Shown here: in pieces, positions 52,034-61,037 of the stretch | Layout: every line of letters begins with the position of its first letter | Position numbering within the stretch: position 1 is the first letter of the stretch | DNA from: Nocardiopsis sp. YSL2 | GTDB lineage: Bacteria > Actinomycetota > Actinomycetes > Streptosporangiales > Streptosporangiaceae | Direction: 5' to 3' | DNA length: 64,000 nt | Assembly (NCBI RefSeq): GCF_030555055.1 | Contig: NZ_JAMOAO010000001.1 | Span: 5,208,001 to 5,272,000, forward strand | Translations under genes and position numbers: made by a program | The notes under the pieces: model-generated | Told to the model about the DNA's origin: nothing | What the model saw: only the letters and a program-made list of their open reading frames with translations | The model's database searches: none

Positions 52034-52684
52034 TCACCCCCGGCCGGACAGGCGGGCCACCAGAGCGTCGATGACCGTCTCGGTGACCGCGGCCATGTCC
52101 ACGGCCTCCGGGTCCAGCAGCCACTGGACCTGCAGACCGTCCATCACCGCGATGACCGCCGCGGCCGCCTCGTCGGCCGGGGTCCGGCCGTCCGGGCCGG
52201 GTGTGTCCGCCGCCTCGCGCTCACGTGGGCCGAGGCGGTCCAGCACGGCGTCCCCGATCTCGCGGCGCAGCACGGTGAAGCGGTCCCGGAACCACTCCTG
52301 GGCGGGGTGGCGGTCGGTGGCGCTCTCCGCCGACAGCACGGCGTAGAGCTGCGTGGTCCCCGGGCGCTCGGCGTTGCGCTCGGCGGTGGCCACGAGGTGG
52401 TCGAGCATCCGGCTGCCCTCGGGAGCCGGGTCGGTGTCGTCGCGCAGTTCCAGAACGGCGGTGAGCAGGGCGGTCTTGGACCCGAAGTGGTGCAGGACCC
52501 CGGCCGGGGTGATGTCGAGCATCGCCGCGATGTCGGCGAGCGAGGTGTTGTTGAACCCCTGCGTGGCGAAGGCGTCGGCGGCGGTGCGCAGGATCTGCTC
52601 ACGCCGGTTCACCCGCTTGCGCGGCGCCGGGGCTCCGCCGTCGTCGACGGTGCGGGTGTCCGCTGCGGGGGTCGTCTCGCTCAT
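52034..52684 (-). CDS. TetR family transcriptional regulator
   Basis: A 216-residue repressor with the TetR HTH (RREQILRTAADAFATQGFNNTSLADIAAMLDITPAGVLHHFGSKTALL, about 23-70) and a helical C-terminal ligand domain (IAVMDGLQVQWLLDPEAVDM, typical of the TetR_C group that senses hydrophobic compounds). The ATG at 52684 is used; the longer open frame upstream lacks coding character. The target is unknown; a possible self-operator lies at 52783. Confidence 0.87.
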   Translation of the reverse strand: MSETTPAADTRTVDDGGAPAPRKRVNRREQILRTAADAFATQGFNNTSLADIAAMLDITPAGVLHHFGSKTALLTAVLELRDDTDPAPEGSRMLDHLVATAERNAERPGTTQLYAVLSAESATDRHPAQEWFRDRFTVLRREIGDAVLDRLGPREREAADTPGPDGRTPADEAAAAVIAVMDGLQVQWLLDPEAVDMAAVTETVIDALVARLSGRG

Positions 52685-52782
52685 GCCGGTAGTTCTCCAG
52701 TTCGTCGCACCCGGGGGTACTCGGGGACGTCGGTGCCCGCGGCCCACGGTATCGGGAGACTCCCACACGAACCGTTGCTTCA

Positions 52783-52796
52783 TGAGTATTCAGTCA
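52783..52796. promoter_or_regulatory. possible TetR self-operator
   Basis: TGAGTATTCAGTCA, an AT-rich imperfect dyad about 100 bases before the TetR start, similar in style to TGA..TCA TetR sites. Confidence 0.35.
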
Positions 52797-52941
52797 GCAC
52801 GCTTCCGGCCGCGGAGGAACTCCGTGACCCGGCATGGGGTCATGAGCGGTAGTCGTGCCCCACGCGTTTGGTCTGCGCCGGTGACCGGGAGTGGGCCGGG
52901 GCCGGAGTCCGCCCTGGGCGGCACACCGGCCCCGGCCGGAG

Positions 52942-53469
52942 TCAGGCGCGCAGGAGGAGGACGGCGGTGGAGGTTCCGGCGCCCAGCACGACGGCGGCCA
53001 GGCCGTAGTACAGGCGGTGCCGGTGGAGCAGGGGCAGCAGGCGGTCCAGGGCGTAGCGTCCCGGGCCGGTCACGGCGATGGCGGCGGCGGCGAGCGCGAG
53101 CACCAGCGGGTACTCCATCCCACCGAAGAACCCGTCACTCCAGTGGAACGCTGCGGCGTTGACCATGACGCCGATGGCCGCGGCGCCGGCCAGTGGTGTG
53201 AGCAGTCCCAGGGCCAGGCCGAGACCGCCCAGGAACTCGCTGAGCCCGGCCACCACGGCCATGAGCTCACCGGGGCGGTAGCCCGCGGCGGCGAAGAACT
53301 CGCCGGTGCCGCTGATGCCGTTGCCGCCGAACCAGCCGAAGAGCTTCTGGGCGCCGTGGGCGGCCAGGGTCAGTCCGCAGGTGGCGCGCAGGAGCAGCAG
53401 GCCGAGGTCGAACGCGTGATCCGTGGAGGCTGATGCGTGGGGTGGGGAAGACGTGGCGACAGAGGTCAT
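52942..53469 (-). CDS. DoxX family membrane protein
   Basis: A 175-residue protein with four helices and the DoxX signature LLLRATCGLTLAAHGAQKLFGWFGG followed by GLSEFLGGLGLALGLLTPLAGAAAIGVMVNAAAFHW. DoxX proteins are linked to thiosulfate-dependent quinone reduction or oxidative-stress complexes; many remain uncharacterised. It lies about 110 bases behind a strong promoter overlapped by a CebR-type palindrome. Confidence 0.9.
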   Translation of the reverse strand: MTSVATSSPPHASASTDHAFDLGLLLLRATCGLTLAAHGAQKLFGWFGGNGISGTGEFFAAAGYRPGELMAVVAGLSEFLGGLGLALGLLTPLAGAAAIGVMVNAAAFHWSDGFFGGMEYPLVLALAAAAIAVTGPGRYALDRLLPLLHRHRLYYGLAAVVLGAGTSTAVLLLRA

Positions 53470-53574
53470 GGGGGGTCCTCGTCTCGTGAGCGGGGGCGGG
53501 GCGGGCCGCGACGGTGCGGCCCACGGCGGGCGACCGCGCCCGGAGGAGAGGGGGAGCGGCCGCCCTCGTGAGAC

Positions 53575-53634
53575 AGTTCTGGGAGCGCTCCCAGAACTGG
53601 GGTGATTATCCGTGCCCCTGTCGCTTCTGTCAAC
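53575..53634 (-). promoter_or_regulatory. strong promoter with CebR-type palindrome before doxX
   Basis: On the reverse strand, -35 TTGACA (53629-53634) and -10 GATAAT (53606-53611) are exactly 17 bases apart. Right after the -10, over the expected start site, lies a 26-base perfect palindrome (53575-53600) whose core TGGGAGCGCTCCCA equals the consensus operator of CebR, the LacI-family cello-oligosaccharide repressor of Streptomyces. Repression by a LacI-family protein is expected; no such gene is nearby. Confidence 0.8.
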
Positions 53635-53745
53635 GGTCCCTGGCCGTGCGTGACCGCCGCGTCCCCGGGGCTCGGCCGGACTCCGGCGGTTCCCGTCCCG
53701 GAGGGGACGCCGCCGACCAGGTGTTCGGCCGCGGGCCCGGACCCG

Positions 53746-56700
53746 TCAGGGGTGGGAGGCCGGCCGCCGCAGACGCAGCGTGAGGATCTGGAACGGACGC
53801 AGCGTGACGGCGATCGGCCCGTCCCCGGAGTCCGCTCCGCCGGACCCGATCGCGGTATCCAGGACGGGAGCGCCCTCGAACTCCTCCTCCAGGAGGTTCA
53901 CCGCGTGCACCCCGCTCACCGGGAAACCCGGCCGTACGGCGACCCGGGCGCGCCCGCCCCGGGCTTCGTAGAGCCGTACCACCACGTCGCCGGAGCGGTC
54001 GTCGGCGAGCTTGACCGACTCCACGACCACGCCCGGGTCGTCGACCCGCACCAGAGGCTCCACGACGGCGGCCGCCCCCGGCACCTCGCGCGGGGGCAGG
54101 TTGATCCGGTACCCCTCGCGCACCGCGTCCTGGATCGCGGCCCCGGGCACCAGCGCGTAGTGGAACCGGTGCAGGCCCTGGTCGGTCTCCGGGTCGGGGA
54201 AGCGCGGGGCGCGCAGCAGGGACAGCCGCACCGTCGTGGTGGTCCCGCCGTCCTCGCGCACGTCACGCGTCACGTCGTGGCCGTAGGTGCAGTCGTTGAC
54301 CACGGCCACGCCGTAGCCGGGCTCGCCGACGTGCACCCAGCGGTGCGCGCAGACCTCGAAGCGCGCGGCGTCCCAGGAGGTGTTGGTGTGCGTGGGGCGT
54401 CGGACGTGGCCGAACTGGATCTCGCAGGCCGCCTCGTGCGCGCGCACGTCGACGGGGAAGGCCGCCTTGAGGAACTTCTCCCGCTCGTGCCAGTCCACGA
54501 CCGTCGTCACGTCCAGCCGACGCGCGCCCGGGCCGAGCGAGAGGTGCTGTTCGACCGTGGAGGAGCCGAAGGACCGCGTCACCCGCACCGTCGCCGTGCC
54601 CGCGACCGCGCCCGCCGGTCCGGCGCCGGGGCCGAGCACGTCCAGGGTGTCCAGGCCGGTGAGGTCCTCACGGGTGTTGCGGTAGAACGCGTCGACGTCC
54701 CACGCGTCCCACTGGTTGGGTACGTCCTGGTGCAGCTGGAGGAGGTTGCCGGGCCGCCCCGGGGCGAGGACCTCGCGGTCGGCCACCCGGTCCAGGACCG
54801 AGGTGACCAGCCCCCGGCCGTCCACGGTGACCGTCAGCAGTCCGTTGTCCAGGACCAGGCCGCCGTCCGGGCCCGGACCGACCGTCGCGGCGGCCTCCGG
54901 GGGCGCCGGGGCGGCGGCCGGGCCGGCGCCCATGGCGGGGATCCCGTCGCGTTCGTGCGGTGCCGCGTTGAAGACCGTGTGGCCGTCCGGCGTACTGTCG
55001 ACCACCCCGGTGTCGGACTCCGCCGTGCTCGCGCTCGTGTGCGACCCCGTGTCCGCGGCCAGGGCCGCCTGCGCCGCCCCGATGACCTCGGCCAGTTCCG
55101 CTCCCGCCTCGGCGTAGGCGGTGGCCGCTTCACGGTGCACCCACGCGATCGAGCTGCCGGGCAGGATGTCGTGGAACTGGTGCAGCAGCACCGTGCGCCA
55201 GACGCGCTCCAGCCGCGCGTAGGGGTAGTCGGAGCCCGTGCGCACCGCGGCGGTGGCCGCCCACAGTTCGGCCTCGCGCAGCAGGTGCTCACAGCGCCGG
55301 TTGCCCCGCTTGGTCGCCGCCTGGCTGGTGTAGGTGCCGCGGTGCAGCTCCAGGTACAGCTCACCGAGCCAGACCGGGGCGTCGGGGTACTCCGCGTGCG
55401 CCTGGGCGAAGAACGACGCGGGGCGCTCGACCGCCACCCGTGGCGACCCCTCCAGGTCGCCCAGGCGCGCCGCCCGGGCCAGCATCTCGCGGGTGGGGCC
55501 GCCGCCCCCGTCGCCGTGGCCGAACGGTACGAGCGACCGCGTCGCCCCGCCCTTGTCGCGGAAGGTCCGGGAGGCGTGCGCCAGCTCCGCGCCCGTCAGC
55601 TCGGCGTTGTAGGTGTCCACCGGCGGGAAGTGCGTGAAGACCCGGGTGCCGTCCAGGCCCTCCCACCAGAAGGTGTGGTGGGGGAAGGGATTGACCTGGT
55701 TCCAGGAGATCTTCTGGGTGAGGAACCAGCGCGACCCCGACAGCCGGACCAGCTGCGGCAGGGCCGCGGAGTAGCCGAAGGAGTCCGGCAGCCACACCTC
55801 CTGGGTGTCGATGCCGAGCTCGTCGCGGAAGAACCGCTTGCCGTAGGCGAACTGGCGGGCCAGCGCCTCCGACCCGGGCATGTTGGTGTCGGACTCCACC
55901 CACATCCCGCCGACCGGTACGAACCGGCCGTCCCGCGCCAGCTCCGCCGCCCGGTCGAAGAGTTCGGGCCGGTGCTCCTGGAGCCAGGCCCACTGCTGGG
56001 CCTGGCTCATCGCGAACACGAAGTCGGGGTGGTCCGCCATCAGCTCGACGACGTTCGCACTGGTCCGGACGACCTTGCGGACGGTCTCGCGCAGGGGCCA
56101 CAACCAGGCGGAGTCGATGTGGGCGTGCCCGACGGCGGAGACCCGGTGGGCGCTCGCCGGAGCGGGGGAGCGCAGCACGGGGGCCAGGACCGCGCGCGCC
56201 CGCTCGGCGGTGCCGGGGACGTCCTGGGGGTCCAGCGCGTCCAGGGAGCGCTCCAGCGCGCGCAGCAGTTCCCAGCGGCGCGGGTCCCCGGTGTCCAGGG
56301 TGTGCATGAGCCCGCTCGCGACGTCCAGGTCCATGGCCAGTTCCCACACCGCCGTCTCGAACACGGCCAGGTCGGCGCGCAGCAGCCGGTACAGAGGACG
56401 GTCCGCGGGTCCGGGACCGTCGCCCAGGTCCGTGGGCCGGAAGGGAGGGTGGTCGAGGATGACGGGATTGGCGGCGGCCTCGACGTGGAACTCCACCGCC
56501 GTGCCCGCCCCGGCCTCGACCGGGATCCAGGCGTTGCGCGGTTGGAGGCCCTTGACGACCGTCCCGTCGGGGCGGTGGACCAGGCCCTCGCACTGGAAGC
56601 CGGGCATGCCCTGGTCGAAGCCGAGGTCGACGACGGCCTCCACCCGGCGGCCAGCCCACGCGTCGGGGACCCGGCCGCGCAGTCGGAACCACGTCGTGCC

Positions 56701-56898
56701 CCAGGCGGGGCCCCACGCGTCGCCCACCGCGGCGGGCTCGTAGGGCGCGGCGACGCCCCGCGCCGCGTCGACCGGCTCCCCTGTCACGTCCCAGCGTGCG
56801 ACCTCCATCGGGACCGGCGCCGAGTACACCGCGGGCCACACCCGCTCGCGGAGCGCCCGCTCCAGTCGCGCCTCGGTCGCCCGGCGGTCGTCGTGCAC
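53746..56898 (-). CDS. GH38 alpha-mannosidase
   Basis: A 1050-residue cytoplasmic alpha-mannosidase. The N-terminal domain (about 1-260) is followed by the GH38 catalytic barrel: Zn ligands in AVGHAHIDSAWLWPLRETV, nucleophile Asp region WLPDSFGYSAALPQL, and FPPVDTYNAELTG. A helical middle domain (LLREAELWAA ... LLHQFHDILPGSSI with Zn-site His) and beta-sandwich domains complete it. GTG start with GGAG upstream and no signal peptide, so it acts on imported mannosides. The tail near 53760 is close to the doxX promoter but separate from it. Confidence 0.92.
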   Translation of the reverse strand: MHDDRRATEARLERALRERVWPAVYSAPVPMEVARWDVTGEPVDAARGVAAPYEPAAVGDAWGPAWGTTWFRLRGRVPDAWAGRRVEAVVDLGFDQGMPGFQCEGLVHRPDGTVVKGLQPRNAWIPVEAGAGTAVEFHVEAAANPVILDHPPFRPTDLGDGPGPADRPLYRLLRADLAVFETAVWELAMDLDVASGLMHTLDTGDPRRWELLRALERSLDALDPQDVPGTAERARAVLAPVLRSPAPASAHRVSAVGHAHIDSAWLWPLRETVRKVVRTSANVVELMADHPDFVFAMSQAQQWAWLQEHRPELFDRAAELARDGRFVPVGGMWVESDTNMPGSEALARQFAYGKRFFRDELGIDTQEVWLPDSFGYSAALPQLVRLSGSRWFLTQKISWNQVNPFPHHTFWWEGLDGTRVFTHFPPVDTYNAELTGAELAHASRTFRDKGGATRSLVPFGHGDGGGGPTREMLARAARLGDLEGSPRVAVERPASFFAQAHAEYPDAPVWLGELYLELHRGTYTSQAATKRGNRRCEHLLREAELWAATAAVRTGSDYPYARLERVWRTVLLHQFHDILPGSSIAWVHREAATAYAEAGAELAEVIGAAQAALAADTGSHTSASTAESDTGVVDSTPDGHTVFNAAPHERDGIPAMGAGPAAAPAPPEAAATVGPGPDGGLVLDNGLLTVTVDGRGLVTSVLDRVADREVLAPGRPGNLLQLHQDVPNQWDAWDVDAFYRNTREDLTGLDTLDVLGPGAGPAGAVAGTATVRVTRSFGSSTVEQHLSLGPGARRLDVTTVVDWHEREKFLKAAFPVDVRAHEAACEIQFGHVRRPTHTNTSWDAARFEVCAHRWVHVGEPGYGVAVVNDCTYGHDVTRDVREDGGTTTTVRLSLLRAPRFPDPETDQGLHRFHYALVPGAAIQDAVREGYRINLPPREVPGAAAVVEPLVRVDDPGVVVESVKLADDRSGDVVVRLYEARGGRARVAVRPGFPVSGVHAVNLLEEEFEGAPVLDTAIGSGGADSGDGPIAVTLRPFQILTLRLRRPASHP

Positions 56899-57051
56899 GT
56901 GGTCTCCGTTCGTCGCGGTCCCGTTCCGGTCACGTTTCCAGCGTGCGACCTCCGGGTCAACGACCGGGAGGCCGCGGCCCCAGCGGGACCGGGGGGCAGG
57001 GGAGGGGGCGGGGCGGGCCGGCGCGGGTTCCCCACCCCGACCGCGACCGCC
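56899..57051. other. upstream region of the alpha-mannosidase gene
   Basis: About 150 bases with no gene and no clear operator. The promoter of the mannosidase gene must be here or in the adjoining gene remnant. Confidence 0.4.
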
Positions 57052-57231
57052 TCAGCGGGCCGTGGCGCGGTGCAGCGGTTCGGCCAGCGCCCGCCGGCGA
57101 TCGGGCGACCGAGTCGTGGGCGGTGACCTGCCCGGGGTACTCACCGTTGACCGCGTACGAGGCGTCGCGGCAGGTCACGACCGTGCCCCGGGGCAGGGTC
57201 CGCTCGGCCACCCGGCTCGGGCCGGTGAAGG
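57052..57231 (-). pseudogene. decayed 3' end of an unidentified gene
   Basis: The reverse strand reads LTFTGPSRVAERTLPRGTVV and DASYAVNGEYPGQVTAHDSV with GC-rich third positions, then after a one-base shift DRRRALAEPLHRATAR and a stop at 57052-57054. No start is seen because the fragment runs out of the preceding gene's end. It looks like a truncated and frameshifted gene; the family is not recognised. Confidence 0.4.
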
Positions 57232-58338
57232 TCAGCCGGGGACCAGGACGCCCGCCAGCAGCAGGACCGACAGCAGCGCCACGATCACGGCGGCCGTGGC
57301 CCCGTAGTGCCGGGCCGACGCCCGGCCCGGCATCCACCTGATCGCCATCAGCGCCGCGGCCAGCGCCGTCATCCCGATCGGCAGCAGCGCACGCCAGGCG
57401 CGGTCGAAGGAGTCCATCGGCAGGAACGGGGCCGCGCCGTACAGCGACAGGACCAGCGCCGGCAGCGCCACCACCGACGCACCGACCCCCACCACGAGCG
57501 TGAACCGGTCCTGCGCCTCCGAGCCCTGGGCGATCGCGAACGTGGACATGCTGTTGAGCAGGGAGTGCAGCCGCGAGGCCTCCTCCGCCAGTTCGGCGTC
57601 CATCGCCTCGCAGTGGCGCACCCCGGCCCGGTACGTGGCCGCCCACTCCGGCAGGTCGCTCCCGCTCGGCGGCTCCTCCCTGTGCGGCAGGTCGGCCCGG
57701 TACACCGCCTCGTGCCACAGCCAGACCCACAGCCCGGAACGGGCCGCCTCCACGGCCTGGTCACGCGCCCGGCCCACGGCCGTGGCGAGCTCGACGGCCG
57801 CGGCCAGCAGAGGCCGCAGGGCGGTGTCGGACCGTCCGGCGAGCTGGTCGGCGATTCCGCGTTCGAGTTCGTAGCGCAGCCCGCGCAGTCGGAGCACGTC
57901 GTTGCGCGAGGCCTCGGCGAACGCCTTGGCCATGGTCACCGCGACGCGCGCGGTGTCGCCGTCGATCCTGTGCGCTGGTTCGGCGAGCGAGGCGATGAGG
58001 GCGTCGTCGGCCGCGGGCACGGGTCCGGTCTCCTCGTGCCAGCCGCCCGCCTCCGACCACGCCGCCTGGAGCGCGAGGGCGACCCGGGGGCGCTCCTGTC
58101 CGGTCGCCGTGACCCGGACGCGGCCCACGACCAGGCGCCGCCGCCCCGACTCGCCCACCACGCGCAACAGGGGCGCGACCATGACCACCTCGGAGGCGGA
58201 CGCCTCGAAGGCCTCGCGCTCGCCGTCCTCCCACGGATCGCTGAGAGAAACCACGGAGAGGAGGGCTTCCGTGCCGTGGCCGCTCCGCGGGGTGCGGCCC
58301 TGCAGAACCTGGTGTCCCTTCTCGGGTGCTTCGTGCAT
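57232..58338 (-). CDS. membrane protein of unknown function
   Basis: A 368-residue protein: a soluble, mostly helical N-terminal region (about 1-285, with RVAVTMAKAFAEASRNDVLRLRGLRYELERG and RLHSLLNSMSTFAIAQGSEAQDRF) and three C-terminal helices (LVVGVGASVVALPALVLSLY, LLPIGMTALAAALMAIRWM, ATAAVIVALLSVLLLAGVL). The layout faintly resembles CorA-type proteins but the GMN motif is absent. TACGCT lies seven bases before the ATG at 58338, so it is probably leaderless. I do not recognise the family. Confidence 0.7.
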   Translation of the reverse strand: MHEAPEKGHQVLQGRTPRSGHGTEALLSVVSLSDPWEDGEREAFEASASEVVMVAPLLRVVGESGRRRLVVGRVRVTATGQERPRVALALQAAWSEAGGWHEETGPVPAADDALIASLAEPAHRIDGDTARVAVTMAKAFAEASRNDVLRLRGLRYELERGIADQLAGRSDTALRPLLAAAVELATAVGRARDQAVEAARSGLWVWLWHEAVYRADLPHREEPPSGSDLPEWAATYRAGVRHCEAMDAELAEEASRLHSLLNSMSTFAIAQGSEAQDRFTLVVGVGASVVALPALVLSLYGAAPFLPMDSFDRAWRALLPIGMTALAAALMAIRWMPGRASARHYGATAAVIVALLSVLLLAGVLVPG

Positions 58339-58468
58339 GCGCGGAAGCGTACGAGAGGACGCCGTACACCCGGATATCGCCCAGTTCAGGCGGGTTCGCC
58401 GGGAGCGCCGTGCGCACCGGTCGCCCGGAGCAGGCGCAGCCGGACGATCTCCCGGCCCCGGGGCGCGC

Positions 58469-60640
58469 TCACGCCGACGGCAGCTCCTGCTCGGCCCAGA
58501 TGGTCTTGCCCGCCCCCGTGTGGCGGCTGCCCCAGCGCTCGGTGAGCTGGGCGACGATGAGCAGGCCGCGTCCCCCCTCGTCGTAGACCCGGGCACGCCG
58601 CAGGTGCGGTGCCGCGCTGCCGGTGTCGGAGACCTCGCAGATGAGCGTCTCGTCGCGGATCAGCCGGAGCCGCACCGGCGGACTGCCGTAGCGCAGGGCG
58701 TTGGTGACCAGCTCGCTGACGACCAGCTCGGTGACGAAGGCCGCCTCCTCCAGCCCCCAGGACGCCAACTGGGCACCGGCCAGCTCACGGGCCCTGGAGA
58801 CGATCGCCGGATCGCTGGGCAGCTCCCACGTGGCGACGTGCTCCGCGTCCAGGACCTGTGTCCGGGCCAGCAGGAGCGCCATGTCGTCCGCGCGGCGGCC
58901 GGGCAGCACGGCGCGCAGCACCCTGTCACAGGTGTCCTCCAAGGCGCCTCCGGGATCGGCCAGGGCGGCGCGCATCAAGGCGTACCCGGCGTCCGGATCG
59001 CGGTCCGGCGCCTCGACCAGGCCGTCGGTGTACAGGGCTATGACGCTGCCCTCGGGCACGTCGAACTCGGTGGCCTCGAAGGGCAGGCCGCCCAGGCCCA
59101 GCGGCGGTCCGGCCGGCACGTCCAGGAACTCGACCCGGCCGTCCGGCGTGGCCAGCGCCGGAGGCGGATGCCCGGCCCTGGCCATGCCGCAGCGCCGCGA
59201 GACCGGGTCGTACACGGCGTACAGGCACGTCGCGCCGAACTCGCCCGCGCTCTCGCCCTGCCCGGACCGGCCGGCGTCCGCGGCCGCCTCCTCGCGGTCC
59301 AGGCGCAGCACGAGGTCGTCCAACTGTGTGAGCAGCTCGTCCGGCGCCAGGTCCACGTCGGCCAGCGTGCGTACCGCCGTGCGCAGGCGCCCCATGGTGG
59401 CCGAGGCCTGCAGGCCGTGGCCGACCACGTCGCCCACCACCAGCGCCACCCGGGCCCCCGACAGCGGGATGACGTCGAACCAGTCGCCACCGATCCCGGC
59501 CCGGGAGTGGGCGGGCAGGTAGCGCGAGGCCACCTCCACCGCCGCCTGCCGGGGCGCGCGGTGGGGGAGGAGGCTGTGCTGGAGGGCGAGCGCGTTCGCG
59601 CGCTCACGCGTGTACCGGCGGGCGTTGTCGACGCACAGTGCCGCGCGGGAGGCCAGTTCCTCCGCCAGGAACTGGTCGTCCTCGCCGAACGGTTCGGGTG
59701 TGCGGTGGCGGGCCAGGATCAGCAGGCCCAGGGTCACGCCGCGCGCGGTCAGGGGCACCAACAGCTTCGAGTGCATCCCGTGCCGCGTCATGCTGTGGGC
59801 GCGTTCGGGCGCGTCGGCGGCCCACCAGCGCACGTGGGCGTGGTCGACCGTGTACCGCGCCGCCCGCCCGGTGCTCAGCGCCAGGCCAGGCGGTGAGTGA
59901 ACGGTGTAGGAGTGCAGCCCGCCGAGCGGGATCACGGACTCGGGGCACCCCTCGATCACCGAACGCTGGGCGGACCGGCGAAAGACCGCTTCGTCGCCCG
60001 GTGTGACCGGGTCGGCCTCCTCCCCCCGCACGACCGCGTCCAGCAGGTCCACGACGGCGAAGTCGGCGAAGTGCTCCGTGCTGACCTGGGCCAGTTCGTC
60101 CGCGGTACGGGCCAGGTCGAGGGTGGTGCCGATGCGCAGCCCGACCTCGTTGAGCACGCCGAGCCGCCGTCGGGCCCGGTACTGCTCGGTGGTGTCCACA
60201 CCCGCCACGGACAGGGCCCGGACCCGGCCGTCGGCGTCCTTGACGGGATACAGGTTCAGCAGCCAGGCGTGCTCGCGGGACTCGCCGGGCACGCGCAGGT
60301 ACGCCTCGTAGGGCGCCGACGCGCCCTCGCGCAGGACCCGCTCGAGGACCTTGTCGATGCCTTTCAGGCCCTGGACGAGGAGGTCGGGGCCGGACTCGCC
60401 CAGACGCAGGCCCAGCAGGTCGCGTTCGGGCCTGCCCATCGCCCGTTCCATGGCCGCGTTGACCGCGATCGCGCGTGCCCCGTGGTCGAGCAGGGCCATC
60501 GGCAGGGGGATCTGGTCCAGCGCCCACTGCTTGAGCACGGCCGTGGGAGGCGTGCCCTCGCCGCCCGCACGGCCCGAGACGGCGTCGGCCTGCTCGGGCA
60601 CGATCGCGGGCACGACCGCCGGGACGTCCTCGCTGTCCAT
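58469..60640 (-). CDS. PAS-GAF-SpoIIE phosphatase-HATPase regulator
   Basis: A 723-residue signalling protein. Order of domains: PAS (about 36-158, IPLPMALLDHGARAIAVNAAM), GAF (160-345, with LLVPLTARGVTLGLLILAR), PP2C-type SpoIIE phosphatase (350-590, SRAGIGGDWFDVIPL, VVGDVVGHGLQASATMG, IALYTDGLVE, DDMALLL) and an HATPase_c anti-sigma-kinase-like domain (600-720, FVTELVVSELVTNALRYG and GRGLLIVAQLTERWG). Such proteins both dephosphorylate anti-anti-sigma factors and carry an RsbW-like domain. No sigma/anti-sigma genes are adjacent. Confidence 0.92.
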   Translation of the reverse strand: MDSEDVPAVVPAIVPEQADAVSGRAGGEGTPPTAVLKQWALDQIPLPMALLDHGARAIAVNAAMERAMGRPERDLLGLRLGESGPDLLVQGLKGIDKVLERVLREGASAPYEAYLRVPGESREHAWLLNLYPVKDADGRVRALSVAGVDTTEQYRARRRLGVLNEVGLRIGTTLDLARTADELAQVSTEHFADFAVVDLLDAVVRGEEADPVTPGDEAVFRRSAQRSVIEGCPESVIPLGGLHSYTVHSPPGLALSTGRAARYTVDHAHVRWWAADAPERAHSMTRHGMHSKLLVPLTARGVTLGLLILARHRTPEPFGEDDQFLAEELASRAALCVDNARRYTRERANALALQHSLLPHRAPRQAAVEVASRYLPAHSRAGIGGDWFDVIPLSGARVALVVGDVVGHGLQASATMGRLRTAVRTLADVDLAPDELLTQLDDLVLRLDREEAAADAGRSGQGESAGEFGATCLYAVYDPVSRRCGMARAGHPPPALATPDGRVEFLDVPAGPPLGLGGLPFEATEFDVPEGSVIALYTDGLVEAPDRDPDAGYALMRAALADPGGALEDTCDRVLRAVLPGRRADDMALLLARTQVLDAEHVATWELPSDPAIVSRARELAGAQLASWGLEEAAFVTELVVSELVTNALRYGSPPVRLRLIRDETLICEVSDTGSAAPHLRRARVYDEGGRGLLIVAQLTERWGSRHTGAGKTIWAEQELPSA

Positions 60641-60816
60641 GGACGCGCCTCCCCCCTGCCGCAGCCGTCACCCGCGCTACGGCGGGTCCCCTGCGCGTCG
60701 CTCATTCCAGCTTGCTCCCTTCGCCCGGGATTCACAAGCTTGACCGGCCTCTGACCTGCGGCTGAGCGTGTCAGGGGCGGGGTTCGGGGCCCTGGCGGGG
60801 CCCGGTTCCGCGGGAG

Positions 60817-60847
60817 GTGCGGGGCCCGGCCGGTCGGGGCCCCGCAC
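60817..60847. terminator. GC-rich hairpin between phosphatase and MurG-like genes
   Basis: GTGCGGGGCCC and GGGCCCCGCAC around 9 bases, extended outside by CCGCGGG/CCCGCGG with a bulge. It lies upstream of the SpoIIE-type gene and downstream of the MurG-like gene on the reverse strand. Confidence 0.65.
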
Positions 60848-60876
60848 CCGCGGTGCGTCCGGTGGATGCCGCCCTG

Positions 60877-61037
60877 GGGTATGTTCCGCGGATACTCACC
60901 CTGCTGCGCGACGCCCCGGCACGACTCCCGCCGCGTTCTCATCGGTCGACAGCCACACCGGGACGCCTTCTTCTTCGGCCTTGCGACAGCCGCACCGGAA
61001 CGCCGCCCGCGACGGGCGGCATCCACGGAACACGCCC
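60877..61037. repeat. MITE-like segment with 19-base inverted repeats
   Basis: GGGTATGTTCCGCGGATAC (60877-60895) and its near complement GCATCCACGGAACACGCCC (61019-61037) match in 15 of 19 positions and bound a 161-base segment. The right repeat touches the TAG stop of the MurG-like gene in CTAG. A small GCCGCCCG-CGA-CGGGCGGC hairpin (61002-61020) is inside. No transposase is present. The rest of the gap 60641-60816 shows nothing. Confidence 0.45.

Noticed and set aside
53602-57126. A 1174-codon forward open frame opposite the alpha-mannosidase gene
   Set aside because: It is the antisense shadow of a clear GH38 gene; its translation is Arg/Pro/Gly-rich with no motif.
60900-61000. Reverse reading KAEEEGVPVWLSTDENAAGV resembling the end of a GNAT acetyltransferase
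   Set aside because: Too short, no acetyl-CoA motif, and the segment is better explained as the interior of an inverted-repeat element.
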